A stretch of DNA of 64,000 bases from Pantoea agglomerans NBRC 102470 (lineage in GTDB: Bacteria > Pseudomonadota > Gammaproteobacteria > Enterobacterales > Enterobacteriaceae), in the NCBI RefSeq assembly GCF_001598475.1, contig NZ_BCZA01000004.1, positions 248,001-312,000 on the forward strand, read 5' to 3'. Positions 1 through 8,712 of this stretch are shown piece after piece. Below the pieces are notes generated by a model. The model ran no database searches, was not told the origin of the DNA, and saw only the letters and a program-made list of their open reading frames with translations. The number at the start of each line of letters is the position of its first letter. Positions within the stretch are counted from its first letter, which is position 1. The position numbers and the translations under genes were made by a program.

Positions 1-394
1 TAACCTGCATCTTATTAACCGCCCGCAGAGCAAGCCGGTAAACCGTTATTATGTCTGATTGGTACAGGAACATATCACCGAAGCAGAAAGCATGCCAGAT
101 ACCGAAAAAACAAAGAATTTTGTTTTATCGCCTCGTCTTCGCGCCTTGCTGTTACTGGGTTATCGGCCGGAGTGACGTTTTGATTAATCAAAAATAAATA
201 GCAAGGCTTCGCGTAACGCTTTAACTGATCTATAGTAAGTAAAACTGATATAAATCAGCATTCTTAAGTCTAAGATTTTTCTTAAGATAGCGGCACTGCC
301 TCCCTTGTTATTTTATTTCCTTTATTTTGGGTTGAATCGTTAATAAACACCGGGTGAAAAAGCACTGACTCTGGATAATCCGTAAGGAAATATT
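1..394. other. Intergenic region upstream of the Csu-type pilus operon
   Basis: No convincing gene is present. A short open frame ending in TGA at 56-58 could be the 3' tail of a gene that starts left of the window, but it is too short to name. The stretch from about 180 is AT-rich and would carry the promoter for the pilin gene at 395. It contains a perfect 7-bp inverted repeat (TCTTAAG at 262-268 and CTTAAGA at 281-287) and an RcsAB-box-like sequence listed separately. Confidence 0.5.
271..284 (+). promoter_or_regulatory. Candidate RcsAB box upstream of the pilus operon
   Basis: TAAGATTTTTCTTA matches the remembered RcsAB box consensus (TaAGaatatTCctA) at 11 of 14 positions and lies about 110 bp upstream of the first pilin start. 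It sits inside a larger inverted repeat. Rcs phosphorelay control of surface structures is known in Erwiniaceae; binding here is inference from the motif alone. Confidence 0.35.
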
Positions 395-964
395 ATGAAA
401 CTCAAGCTTTTTCTGTTTGCCGCTGCAGGATTAACTGTCGCTATTCCGTCATTAACCCAGGCGGCGACGACCTCGGGAACCATCAATGCCACGTTAACCC
501 TGACCACCGGTTGTCTGGTGAACGGCCAGTCGGCTACGGCGGGCGTTAACTTCGGTACCCTGAACTTTGGTAGCAGCGCAGCCACTTTCGATACCCTGAA
601 CGCCACACTGGTCGGTGCGGCTGGTAACGGTATTTTTGTGCGCTGCACCACTGGTCAGGATTACAACGTGGTGGTCACCAGCAGCAATACTGCACCGGCG
701 ACCATCTACGGCACCGCCTCTGCATCGCCGCGTTATCTGGTACTGGGATCGGATAATGCGCAGGGCATCGCCTATACCCTCTACAGTGATGCCTCCTTCA
801 CCACGGCGATCGCCAACAATACGCCTATCGCCGCCAGCGGTACTACCGATCCGACGCTGGGGACCAACTACGCCATCTATGGCCGGGTGGTCGGCGGCGG
901 CTTTAACCCCCTGATCCCTGCCGGAACCTATACCGACACGATTAACGTTGCCGTGAACTATTAA
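395..964 (+). CDS. Spore coat protein U (SCPU) domain major pilin, Csu type
   Basis: Predicted secreted pilin subunit of a Csu-type (archaic) chaperone-usher pilus, used for surface attachment and biofilm. It has an Ala-rich signal peptide of about 23 residues ending near QAA, then one SCPU domain with two Cys (near residues 40 and 79) and the repeated pattern GTLNFGS typical of CsuA/B. The C-terminus ends in alternating hydrophobic residues (INVAVNY), the expected donor-strand/chaperone-binding strand. A good ribosome site (AAGGAA, about 380-392) precedes ATG 395. It is the first gene of a five-gene operon (395-5655) and its position and length suggest the main shaft subunit. Confidence 0.85.
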   Translation: MKLKLFLFAAAGLTVAIPSLTQAATTSGTINATLTLTTGCLVNGQSATAGVNFGTLNFGSSAATFDTLNATLVGAAGNGIFVRCTTGQDYNVVVTSSNTAPATIYGTASASPRYLVLGSDNAQGIAYTLYSDASFTTAIANNTPIAASGTTDPTLGTNYAIYGRVVGGGFNPLIPAGTYTDTINVAVNY

Positions 965-986
965 CTGCTGTCGCAGGTAAATACGG

Positions 987-1502
987 GTGGTTCTCTGGCG
1001 ATCCTGCCTGACGATCGCATGCGGTCTGCCCCTGCTGACAGGGAGTATCAGCGCCTGGAGTCTGCCAACCAGCACCTTCCAGGTTACCGCGTCGATTGTG
1101 GCAGGCTGCGTGATATCCGGTACCAATACCGGCGTCTTTGGCACGCTTAATTTCGGTACGCAGTCTGGCGTGGCGGCGAATACCGTCAACGCCAGCTATC
1201 TGCAGAGCACCTCGATTAATCTCGCCTGTACGCCGGGCACCACGCTGAGCATGAGCATTAATCAGGGCAACAATTTCACCACGACCCGTAACCTGAAGCT
1301 GCCCAATTTCAGCAACACCGTTCCCTACACGCTCTTTAGCAACGCCAGCCGCACCACGGTGATCCCGGTGAACCAGGCGGTGCCGCTGAGTTATAGCAAT
1401 GCCAATAACATTACGCTGCCGATCTACGGTCAGCTACAACTGCCCGGCACTGCGCGCGCCGGCGTTTATACCGACACGCTGACCGTCACCCTGAGCTGGT
1501 GA
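987..1502 (+). CDS. SCPU-domain pilin, second subunit (Csu type)
   Basis: A second SCPU-domain pilin, 171 residues, with a signal peptide (hydrophobic core LTIACGLPLLTGS) and two Cys framing the first half of the domain. The GTLNFGTQSG segment matches the motif of the upstream pilin, and the C-terminus LTVTLSW fits the donor strand. The only suitable start is GTG at 987, 22 bp after the upstream stop, with a weak ribosome site, so translation may depend on coupling. Canonical Csu loci (Acinetobacter) have three short pilins; only two are present here. It probably forms a minor or adaptor subunit. Confidence 0.78.
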   Translation: MVLWRSCLTIACGLPLLTGSISAWSLPTSTFQVTASIVAGCVISGTNTGVFGTLNFGTQSGVAANTVNASYLQSTSINLACTPGTTLSMSINQGNNFTTTRNLKLPNFSNTVPYTLFSNASRTTVIPVNQAVPLSYSNANNITLPIYGQLQLPGTARAGVYTDTLTVTLSW

Positions 1503-1527
1503 GGTGATAGAAAACAAGGATATGATC

Positions 1528-2226
1528 ATGAAGCCACTGCGCGCCCTGTTGCTGCTGCTAAGTTCCACCCTGCTCTCCCCGGCCTTCGCCGCGAATTCGG
1601 TCATGATCTGGCCCATCGATCCCGCCATTAATCCTGAAGAGAAAGCCAGCGAACTCTGGCTGGAGAATCGCGGTAACAGCACCACCATGATGCAGATCCG
1701 CGTCTTCAGCTGGCAGCAGAACAATGGCCAGGAGCAGTATCAGACTCAGCAGCAGGTAGTCGCCAGCCCGCCGATGGTGCGGATGGAGCCAGGCCAGAAA
1801 CAGCTGGTCAGGCTGATTAAACAGACGCCGCCTGCGGCCGGTAAAGAGCTGGCCTATCGGGTGGTGCTGGATGAGATCCCGACCCCGCGTAATCCCGGCG
1901 AGAATCAGGCCGGGCTGACTTTCCAGATGCGCTATTCGGTGCCGCTGTTTGTTTATGGTACCGGGCTGAACACAGACAGCGCTCGCCCGGCTCTGCGCTG
2001 GCAACAGGTCAGCGAGGGCGGCAGGCGCTGGCTCCAGTTAACCAACAGCGGCAGCGGTCACGCCCGGTTGAGCAATGTGGCGATTGGCGGTCGCAAACTG
2101 GGCGAAGGCTTGTACGGCTATGTGCTGGCTGACAGCTATCACCGCTGGCCGCTCTCCTCGCCGGTGAGCGGCGAACTCACCGCAGAGGTTAACAAGAGCC
2201 AGTGGCGCAGCGCTGCCCAGAAGTAA
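1528..2226 (+). CDS. Periplasmic pilus chaperone, CsuC-like
   Basis: PapD-superfamily periplasmic chaperone of the archaic (Csu) class, which folds SCPU pilins by donor-strand complementation and delivers them to the usher. Signal peptide (LLLLLSSTLLSPAFA) followed by two Ig-like domains of about 230 residues in total. The segment RMEPGQKQLVRLI matches the conserved G1-strand region and YRVVLDEIPTP the conserved interdomain segment. The frame opens at GTG 1504, but ATG 1528 has an AAGGA site at 1516-1520 with 7-nt spacing and starts directly at the signal peptide, so 1528 is preferred. The pilin frame ends 25 bp upstream. Confidence 0.85.
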   Translation: MKPLRALLLLLSSTLLSPAFAANSVMIWPIDPAINPEEKASELWLENRGNSTTMMQIRVFSWQQNNGQEQYQTQQQVVASPPMVRMEPGQKQLVRLIKQTPPAAGKELAYRVVLDEIPTPRNPGENQAGLTFQMRYSVPLFVYGTGLNTDSARPALRWQQVSEGGRRWLQLTNSGSGHARLSNVAIGGRKLGEGLYGYVLADSYHRWPLSSPVSGELTAEVNKSQWRSAAQK

Positions 2227-2233
2227 GCGCTGA

Positions 2234-4681
2234 ATGAGACCGTTTTCCCTGCATCCCTGCGCGCTGGCCGTGGCCAGCGTTATTTACGCTGTTACGCCGG
2301 ATCCTGTGCTGGCGGAGACTTACTCATCCCTGCCTCCGCCGCCCAGCCTGCAGACCAGCAGCAACGGTCAGCAATATATGCTGGAGCTGGTGATTAACCA
2401 GCAGGAGAACGGCAATATTGTGCCGGCAGAGCAGCGCGACGGTCATTTCTGGATTCGCAATGGCGATCTGCAGCGTGCCGGCCTGCCAGCGGATAAGCTG
2501 GGCCAGCAGACGCAGGTCGATGTCAGCAGCCTGCAACCCATCAAAGTGGAGTATGACGCTGCGCGACAGCGTCTGCTGCTGACCGTACCGCCTGAGTGGC
2601 TGCCCGGTCAGGTAATTGGCGAGGCGAAGAACGGACCGCGCTATCCGGGCCGTACCAGCAGCGGCGCGCTGATTAATTATGATCTTTACGCCAGCCGCAC
2701 GGATAACAGTGGCTCCCGCCTGTCCGCCTGGAACGAACTACGGCTGTTTGGTGATGCCGGTCATTTCTCCACTAACGGCGTCTGGCAACAGCAGCTGGAA
2801 GGCAGTACGACTTATCAGGATGATGGCTATATCCGCTACGACACCTGGTGGAGCAATGAAGATGAGAATGCGGCGGTAAGCTGGCGAGTCGGCGATCTGG
2901 TCACCGACTCGCTGGCCTGGAGCAGCAGCGTGCGGCTCGGTGGCATCCGCGTCGGTCGCGACTTCAGCGTCCGTCCCGATCTGGTGACCTATCCGCTGCC
3001 CGCCTTTTCCGGTCAGGCCGCCGTGCCTTCCACCGTCGATCTCTTTATCAACGGCTATCGCTCCAGCCAGGCGAACGTGCAGCCTGGCCCCTGGTCGATG
3101 ACCAATGTGCCATTCGTTAACGGCGCAGGTGATGCCGTGATCACTACCACCGATGCGGTTGGCCGCCGTGTCACCACCACCATGCCGTTTTACGTCTCCA
3201 GTAACCTGCTGAAATCGGGGCTGTCGGACTACGCCTTCTCTGCCGGGGCAATCCGCGAAAACTACGGCATAAAGAACTTCGATTATGGTGAGGCAGCGGC
3301 CAGCGGCTCTTATCGTTACGGTATGACCGACTGGCTGACGCTGGAGAGCCACGCCGAAGGCAGCGAAACGCTGGCGATGGGCGGGCTGGGTGGTCAGCTG
3401 CGCGTCGGCAGCTGGGGCGTGGTCAACGGCGCGGTGGCGCAAAGTCAGCTCGATGGCGAGAGCGGCAGGCAATATAGCTGGGGATATCAGTACAACAACC
3501 GCTGGTTCAACATCGGCACTCAACAGACCCAGCGCAGCAGCGACTTCGGCAATCTGGCGCTGGTCGGCAGCCGTGCCGGTAGCCAGGCGGATAGCCGCTA
3601 CGCACTCTCACGCCGCAGTGCTCAGTACAGCGCCAGCGTCTCGCTGAACCGCTTTGGCAGCGTCGGTGCCGCTTTCATCGACATCACCGACGGTCAGGGC
3701 GACCGCACCCGGCTGTGGAACCTTTCATGGAGTAAAAATCTGTGGGGTAACAGCAGTCTGTATGTCTCGGCCAGCCGCGATCAGCAGGAGAAAAGCTGGA
3801 CCGGGGCGATTTCGCTGGTGATCCCATTTGGCGAACAGGGCAGCGTTGCCCTCAGCAACGAACGCGACCAGCGTGGCCGCGACAGTCAGCGCGTTTATGC
3901 CTCACGCGCCATGCCCAGCGACGGCGGGTTCGCCTGGGATGCCTCCTGGGCGAATCAGAGCGGAGACAGCGGCGATTATCGTCAGGGCAGTCTGCGCTAT
4001 CGCAACAACCAGATTGATACCTCGGCGGGCTTCTATGGCGATGATGATAACCTCACCCAGTGGGCCGATCTCTCGGGTGCGCTGGTGTTAATGGACAACA
4101 GCGTCTTTGCCGCTAACGAGATCAACGACGCCTTTGTGCTGGTAAAGACCAACTATCCCGACGTTAACGTGCGCTACGAGAATCAGTCGATGGGACGCAC
4201 CAATCAACAGGGTTATCTGCTGGTGCCCGCCATCAGCAGCTACTACCCGGCCAAATATGATATCGACACCCTCGACCTGCCGGCAGATATGACCACGCCA
4301 CGGGTTGAGCAGCGCTTTGCGGTGAAACGCCAGAGCGGCTATCTGCTCAACTTCCCGGTGGAGAAACTGCGCTCAGCCAGCGTAATCCTGGTCGATGCGC
4401 AGGGCCAGCCGCTGCCGGTATCAAGCCTGGTGCAGCGTCCCGATCATCCCACAGAGTATGTCGGCTGGGATGGCATCGTCTGGATGGAAGATCTCGCCGC
4501 CAGTAACCCGATGCAGGTGGTGACGCCCGATGGCCGCCAGTGCGAAACCGAACTGCGCATCGCCAGCGGTCAGCCGCAGGCGCTGAAAACTTACGGCCCC
4601 CTGACCTGTGCGCTGCCCGCCCCTGCCGCAGGCAGCGCCCCCTCTCCCGCTGAATCATTTACGTCCGGAAACCGACCATGA
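2234..4681 (+). CDS. Outer-membrane usher, CsuD-like
   Basis: Fimbrial usher of 815 residues that exports and polymerises the SCPU pilins across the outer membrane. Signal peptide about 1-27, a short N-terminal periplasmic domain, the 24-strand beta barrel with plug (segments such as STVDLFINGYRSSQANVQPGPW are characteristic), then C-terminal domains with the GYLLVPAISSYYP stretch found near the end of ushers. It starts 7 bp after the chaperone gene and its TGA (4679-4681) overlaps the start of the tip gene at 4678, so chaperone, usher and tip are translationally linked. Confidence 0.9.
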   Translation: MRPFSLHPCALAVASVIYAVTPDPVLAETYSSLPPPPSLQTSSNGQQYMLELVINQQENGNIVPAEQRDGHFWIRNGDLQRAGLPADKLGQQTQVDVSSLQPIKVEYDAARQRLLLTVPPEWLPGQVIGEAKNGPRYPGRTSSGALINYDLYASRTDNSGSRLSAWNELRLFGDAGHFSTNGVWQQQLEGSTTYQDDGYIRYDTWWSNEDENAAVSWRVGDLVTDSLAWSSSVRLGGIRVGRDFSVRPDLVTYPLPAFSGQAAVPSTVDLFINGYRSSQANVQPGPWSMTNVPFVNGAGDAVITTTDAVGRRVTTTMPFYVSSNLLKSGLSDYAFSAGAIRENYGIKNFDYGEAAASGSYRYGMTDWLTLESHAEGSETLAMGGLGGQLRVGSWGVVNGAVAQSQLDGESGRQYSWGYQYNNRWFNIGTQQTQRSSDFGNLALVGSRAGSQADSRYALSRRSAQYSASVSLNRFGSVGAAFIDITDGQGDRTRLWNLSWSKNLWGNSSLYVSASRDQQEKSWTGAISLVIPFGEQGSVALSNERDQRGRDSQRVYASRAMPSDGGFAWDASWANQSGDSGDYRQGSLRYRNNQIDTSAGFYGDDDNLTQWADLSGALVLMDNSVFAANEINDAFVLVKTNYPDVNVRYENQSMGRTNQQGYLLVPAISSYYPAKYDIDTLDLPADMTTPRVEQRFAVKRQSGYLLNFPVEKLRSASVILVDAQGQPLPVSSLVQRPDHPTEYVGWDGIVWMEDLAASNPMQVVTPDGRQCETELRIASGQPQALKTYGPLTCALPAPAAGSAPSPAESFTSGNRP

Positions 4682-5655
4682 TGAAATCTGTAATACTGGC
4701 TGGCCTGCTGCTGTTACTGCCGTCGCTGGGCTACGCAGCCTGCGCCCTGCCCGCCTCGACCGCCAGTTTCGGTTCAGTCACAACCTTTGTGGCTAACACC
4801 ACCGTCAGTTCCACCACCACCAATGCCAACGTCAACTGTGGCGCGGGCGCCGGGCTGTCGCTGCTGGGCAATAACCAGATCACCTTTCAGCTGACGGGCG
4901 CGACCAATAGCAACGGCACACGGGGTACGCTGAAACGCAGCGGTGATACCGGCAGCGATAATGTGCCGGTGCGGCTCTGCACCGACACGGCCTGCGCTAC
5001 CGAACTGACGATTGGCGGCACGCCATTTGTCTATGGTTCGCAGACCCTGATCAACCTGGCGGGTTTGCTGGGCAGCCTTAACTTCGCCATCCCTGTTTAT
5101 CTGCGCACCGTTCCCGGTCAGGTGGTCGCCGCCGGGACCTACCAGCTGACGCTGAATATGGCCGTGACTTATCGCATCTGCACCAGCGTTGCGATTGGCA
5201 ATATCTGTTTAAGCGAGCAGAACGGCAGCGGTGTCATCCCGATTAATATCACCGCCATTCTTACCAATGACTGCACCACCATCACCGCGCCGAATATAAG
5301 CTTTGGCAGCGCGCCGCTGGTCGGCAGCTTCTCCGCCGTGTCACAGACCATCAATGTGTTGTGCAGCAAAGGCAGCACCTATACCGTCGGGCTGAGCAAC
5401 GGCAGTTATCCGGTGGGCAGCGTCAGGAATATGGCGAGCGGCGCGAATCGGCTGAGCTATGAAATTTATAAAAGCACCACCAGCAATCGCTGGGGATCGG
5501 CAGGCACTGAACGCTGGAGCAGTACCACCTCGACGGCGGTATCCACGGATGGACTGACGCGCGGTTTTAACTACACCGCGCGCATCCTGACCACGCAGAA
5601 CACGCCGCCAGCCGGAAACTACAGCGACAGCGTGGTGGTCGATTTGTCGTTTTAG
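4678..5655 (+). CDS. Two-domain SCPU tip adhesin, CsuE-like
   Basis: 325-residue protein with a signal peptide (residues 1-19, ending GYAA) and two consecutive SCPU domains (about 20-165 and 185-325). The C-terminal domain ends in DSVVVDLSF, the pilin-like donor strand. Two-domain SCPU proteins at the end of csu operons are the tip adhesins that bind hydrophobic surfaces through exposed loops; the N-terminal domain would be the binding one. The start overlaps the usher stop (ATGATGA), and the gene closes the operon, convergent with the MFS transporter gene whose stop overlaps by 4 bp. Confidence 0.82.
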   Translation: MMKSVILAGLLLLLPSLGYAACALPASTASFGSVTTFVANTTVSSTTTNANVNCGAGAGLSLLGNNQITFQLTGATNSNGTRGTLKRSGDTGSDNVPVRLCTDTACATELTIGGTPFVYGSQTLINLAGLLGSLNFAIPVYLRTVPGQVVAAGTYQLTLNMAVTYRICTSVAIGNICLSEQNGSGVIPINITAILTNDCTTITAPNISFGSAPLVGSFSAVSQTINVLCSKGSTYTVGLSNGSYPVGSVRNMASGANRLSYEIYKSTTSNRWGSAGTERWSSTTSTAVSTDGLTRGFNYTARILTTQNTPPAGNYSDSVVVDLSF

Positions 5656-6974
5656 AGTGAAGCACTGACCGGCGTGCCGCTGTGACGGGTCTGATACTGC
5701 TTCACCATCCGGCCAATCAGCAACGTGCCGATCAACCCACAGACTGCGGCAAAGGTCAGCCAGACGCCCGGCATCGCTTTGTCACCGGTGGCGTGAATCA
5801 GGTAGCTGGAAATAGCAGGCGTAAAGCCGCCAAACAGCGCCGTCGCCAGGCTGTAAGCCATGGAGAAACCGGCGGCGCGCACCTCAGCAGGCATGATCTC
5901 CGCCAGATAGACCACCATCGCACCGTTATAACTGGCATAGAGAAACGACAGCCACAGTTCCGCTTCCAGCAGATGGGCGAAGCTGGCCGATCCCACCAGC
6001 CAGTGCAGCACCGGCCAGGTGGTGACAATCATCAGCAGGGTAAAAATGATCAGCAGCGGACGGCGTCCGACGCGGTCCGACAACGCCCCCATCAGCGGCA
6101 GCCAGATGAGGTTTGAGACACCGACACAGAGCGTCACCAGGAACGCCTGCTTGTCACTCATCATCAACACCGTTTTACCAAAGGTCGGGGTAAAGGCGGT
6201 AATCATGTAGAACATTACCGTGGTGGTGACCACCATCAGCATCCCCGCCAGCACCAGCGCCCAGTTGCTGGCGACGGACCGCATAATTTCCGTCATGCTC
6301 GGATGATGTTTACGTTTGCTGAACGCTTCTGTCTCTTCCAGCATCCGGCGGATATAGAACAGGAACGGCACAATCAGACAGCCGACTACAAACGGGATAC
6401 GCCAGCCCCATTCCGTCACCGCCTCTTTCGCCAGCAGATGATTCAGCATCAGACCCAGCAGAGCAGCAAAGATCACCGCAATCTGCTGGCTGCCTGACTG
6501 CCAGCTGACGAAAAAGCCTTTGCGTCCTTTGGGCGCGACTTCGGCCAGATAGACCGACACGCCACCCAGCTCCACGCCCGCCGAGAAGCCCTGCAACAGC
6601 CGTCCCAGCAGGATCAGAATCGGCGCTGCCACGCCCAGGGTGGCGTAGCCCGGCACCAGCGCGATAGTCAGGGTGCCCATCGCCATTAAGCCCAGCGTCA
6701 GCAACAGCCCTTTACGACGACCATGATGGTCGATGTAGGCACCGAGGATGATCGCCCCCAACGGGCGCATCAGGAAGCCGGCACCGAAAGTCATCAGGGT
6801 CAGCATCAGGGAGGCAAACGGGTCATCGCCGGGAAAGAAGGTTTTTGAAATGGCAGTAGCGTAGTAGCCAAACACCATAAAATCGTACATCTCCAGGAAG
6901 TTACCACTGGTGACGGTGAAGATGGTTCGGGCGGCACTTTTCGGCGGCTTTTGTAAAGACGGGGTGTGACTCAT
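5652..6974 (-). CDS. MFS metabolite:H+ symporter, CitA/TcuC type
   Basis: 440-residue inner-membrane transporter of the metabolite:H+ symporter branch of the major facilitator superfamily, with 12 predicted membrane spans. The signature DHHGRRKGLL lies in the first cytoplasmic loop (D-x-x-G-R-R pattern), with a second copy DRVGRRPLL in the second half. The block TSGNFLEMYDFMVFGYYAT and the run LQGFSAGVELGGVSVYL match the recalled citrate-proton symporter CitA and tricarballylate transporter closely. Citrate or a related tricarboxylate/dicarboxylate is the likely substrate, but specificity cannot be read from sequence. It is a single gene, convergent with the pilus operon. Confidence 0.82.
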   Translation of the reverse strand: MSHTPSLQKPPKSAARTIFTVTSGNFLEMYDFMVFGYYATAISKTFFPGDDPFASLMLTLMTFGAGFLMRPLGAIILGAYIDHHGRRKGLLLTLGLMAMGTLTIALVPGYATLGVAAPILILLGRLLQGFSAGVELGGVSVYLAEVAPKGRKGFFVSWQSGSQQIAVIFAALLGLMLNHLLAKEAVTEWGWRIPFVVGCLIVPFLFYIRRMLEETEAFSKRKHHPSMTEIMRSVASNWALVLAGMLMVVTTTVMFYMITAFTPTFGKTVLMMSDKQAFLVTLCVGVSNLIWLPLMGALSDRVGRRPLLIIFTLLMIVTTWPVLHWLVGSASFAHLLEAELWLSFLYASYNGAMVVYLAEIMPAEVRAAGFSMAYSLATALFGGFTPAISSYLIHATGDKAMPGVWLTFAAVCGLIGTLLIGRMVKQYQTRHSGTPVSASL

Positions 6975-7158
6975 AACGGCTTCCTGTTGTTTTTTAGCCG
7001 TTTTAGCCTGCCTGATGCGGGATTAATGTGACCTGGCTCACCATTGCACTTTACAAACCCATGTACATAAGTAACAAATAATTAACAAGTCAGTTCGAGG
7101 AGCATAAGTGATTACCCTGGCCCTGATTTGCCTGATTTTATAGGGCTGGAGAGCAGCC

Positions 7159-7190
7159 ATAAAAAAGGCGACCTGAACAGTCGCCTTTTT
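7159..7190 (-). terminator. Rho-independent terminator downstream of exbD
   Basis: AAAAAAGGCGAC, a short loop, GTCGCCTTTTT: a 7-bp GC stem flanked by A and T runs, so it can work in both directions. It lies 18 bp beyond the exbD stop and closes the exbBD operon; there is no gene reading into it from the other side. Confidence 0.8.
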
Positions 7191-7208
7191 CCTGAGCCGG
7201 ATAACCCG

Positions 7209-7631
7209 CTATTTCTTCACGGTTTCCATGCCCATCAGACCAATTTTCAGATAGCCCGCCGTGCGTAGCTTATCCATCACGCTCATCAGCGTTTCATAAT
7301 CGACTGACTTATCCGCCTGGAAGAAAATGGTGGTCTCTTTGTTGCCCTGGGTCTGGTTAGTCAGCACGTTAACCAGCGACTCCGGCGTGACCTGATCGTT
7401 ACCGACGTAAAGCTGCTTATCCGCTTTAATCGACAGGTAAACCGGCTTTTCTGGACGCGGCTGCGGCGCGCTGGTTGAGGCGGGCAGATTGACGCGTACG
7501 TCGACCGTGGCCAGCGGCGCGGCCACCATAAAGATGATCAGCAGAACCAGCATGACGTCGATAAACGGCGTCACGTTGATCTCATGCATTTCACCATCCG
7601 TTTCCAGATGGTCGTTTAATCGCATTGCCAT
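7209..7631 (-). CDS. exbD: TonB-system proton channel subunit ExbD
   Basis: 140-residue inner-membrane protein with one N-terminal membrane span (about 23-43) and a periplasmic domain. The proton-relay Asp is in the segment INVTPFIDVMLVLLIIFMV at about residue 25. ExbD dimers sit in the ExbB pentamer and pass the proton motive force to TonB for siderophore and vitamin B12 uptake. The gene starts 6 bp after exbB, so the two form one operon, probably iron-regulated through the Fur-like site upstream of exbB. Confidence 0.97.
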   Translation of the reverse strand: MAMRLNDHLETDGEMHEINVTPFIDVMLVLLIIFMVAAPLATVDVRVNLPASTSAPQPRPEKPVYLSIKADKQLYVGNDQVTPESLVNVLTNQTQGNKETTIFFQADKSVDYETLMSVMDKLRTAGYLKIGLMGMETVKK

Positions 7632-7637
7632 AAGAAC

Positions 7638-8378
7638 TTACCCTAAGCGCAGTTTCTGAGCCGTCGCAGGACGCGGAACATCAGTTGCGACGGTGCCCAG
7701 ATCGATATCACGGCTCTGCAGCAGCATCACCTGAGCGGCGACATCACCCAGTGAGGCTTTGTAGTTGGCGATCATGCGGGCAAAGACGTTGTAGATCACC
7801 ACCGCCGGAATCGCAGCGATCAGGCCAATCGCGGTTGCCAGCAGCGCTTCGGCGATACCCGGTGCAACAACCGCCAGGTTCGTCGTCTGGGTTTTAGCGA
7901 TGCCGATAAAGCTGTTCATGATGCCCCATACGGTGCCGAACAGGCCGATAAACGGCGCAACCGAACCGATGGTCGCCAGGAAGCCATTGCCCCGGCCTGC
8001 ATGGCGGCTGAACGCAGCGACGCGGCGCTCAAGGCGGAAACTGGTGCGATCTTTAATCCCGTTGGTATCTTCCACGCCAGCCGACAGTTCAAGCTCATTC
8101 TGCGCATCATTCAGCAGCACCACACTGTGGCTGTGACCGGTAAACGACTGGGCAATGCGGGCGGCGTCATTCAGATTGCGGGCTTCGCCCAGCGCCAGAT
8201 GCTCGCGCTTCAGGCGACGCTTAGCGGCGCTGAGTTCGGCATATTTGCCGAAGAAGATCGCCCAGGTCACCACTGAGGCCAATAACAGGCCAATCATGAC
8301 CACCTTTACCACGATATCGGCATGTTGATACATGCCCCAAACGGAGAGGTCCGTTTGCATCAAATCACTGGCTACCAC
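7638..8378 (-). CDS. exbB: TonB-system proton channel subunit ExbB
   Basis: 246 residues, close to the E. coli length of 244, and nearly identical to it in the segment MQTDLSVWGMYQHADIVVKV. It has three membrane spans: one near the N-terminus (about 25-42) and two after the cytoplasmic loop (about 130-155 and 175-200, around FGTVWGIMNSF and ALLATAIGLIAAIPAV). ExbB forms the pentameric ring that houses ExbD. Only the first few residues (MVASD) differ from the E. coli start, so the start is well supported. Confidence 0.97.
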   Translation of the reverse strand: MVASDLMQTDLSVWGMYQHADIVVKVVMIGLLLASVVTWAIFFGKYAELSAAKRRLKREHLALGEARNLNDAARIAQSFTGHSHSVVLLNDAQNELELSAGVEDTNGIKDRTSFRLERRVAAFSRHAGRGNGFLATIGSVAPFIGLFGTVWGIMNSFIGIAKTQTTNLAVVAPGIAEALLATAIGLIAAIPAVVIYNVFARMIANYKASLGDVAAQVMLLQSRDIDLGTVATDVPRPATAQKLRLG

Positions 8379-8446
8379 GCTGCTTCTCCAACTTCTGATT
8401 CAGGGATGCGAGACAAGCGCGAATAATAGCAAAACGACGGCGAATT

Positions 8447-8465
8447 GATAGTAGTTCTCATTAGT
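8447..8465. promoter_or_regulatory. Candidate Fur box upstream of exbB
   Basis: Read on the minus strand, the 19-mer agrees with the Fur consensus GATAATGATAATCATTATC at 13 positions, the best-conserved parts being TAATGA and TATC. It lies about 70 bp upstream of the exbB start. Fur repression of exbBD is established in enterobacteria; this particular site is inferred from the motif. Confidence 0.5.
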
Positions 8466-8712
8466 ATTTACAAAGCTGATCGACGCCATTTACCCGCAAT
8501 TGACCAGGTTTAAACACTTTTGACAAGGATGTTTCGAAAATGTGAAGTTGCATGAAAATTTATTAAAACATCGTTTCAAAATGTGATGGCATTCATTCAA
8601 TCAGCATTGCCGCATTTTACTGGCGCGCGTTTTCACTATGCTGGCTCCACACGGTTCTCTCCGGTTAGCCCCCGACGCCGGACGCCGTCCTACCTCAGCG
8701 GGAGACAAAATA

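Noticed and set aside
494-1189. 231-codon minus-strand frame opposite the two pilin genes
   Set aside because: Spans two well-supported pilin genes and their gap; product has shadow-type composition.
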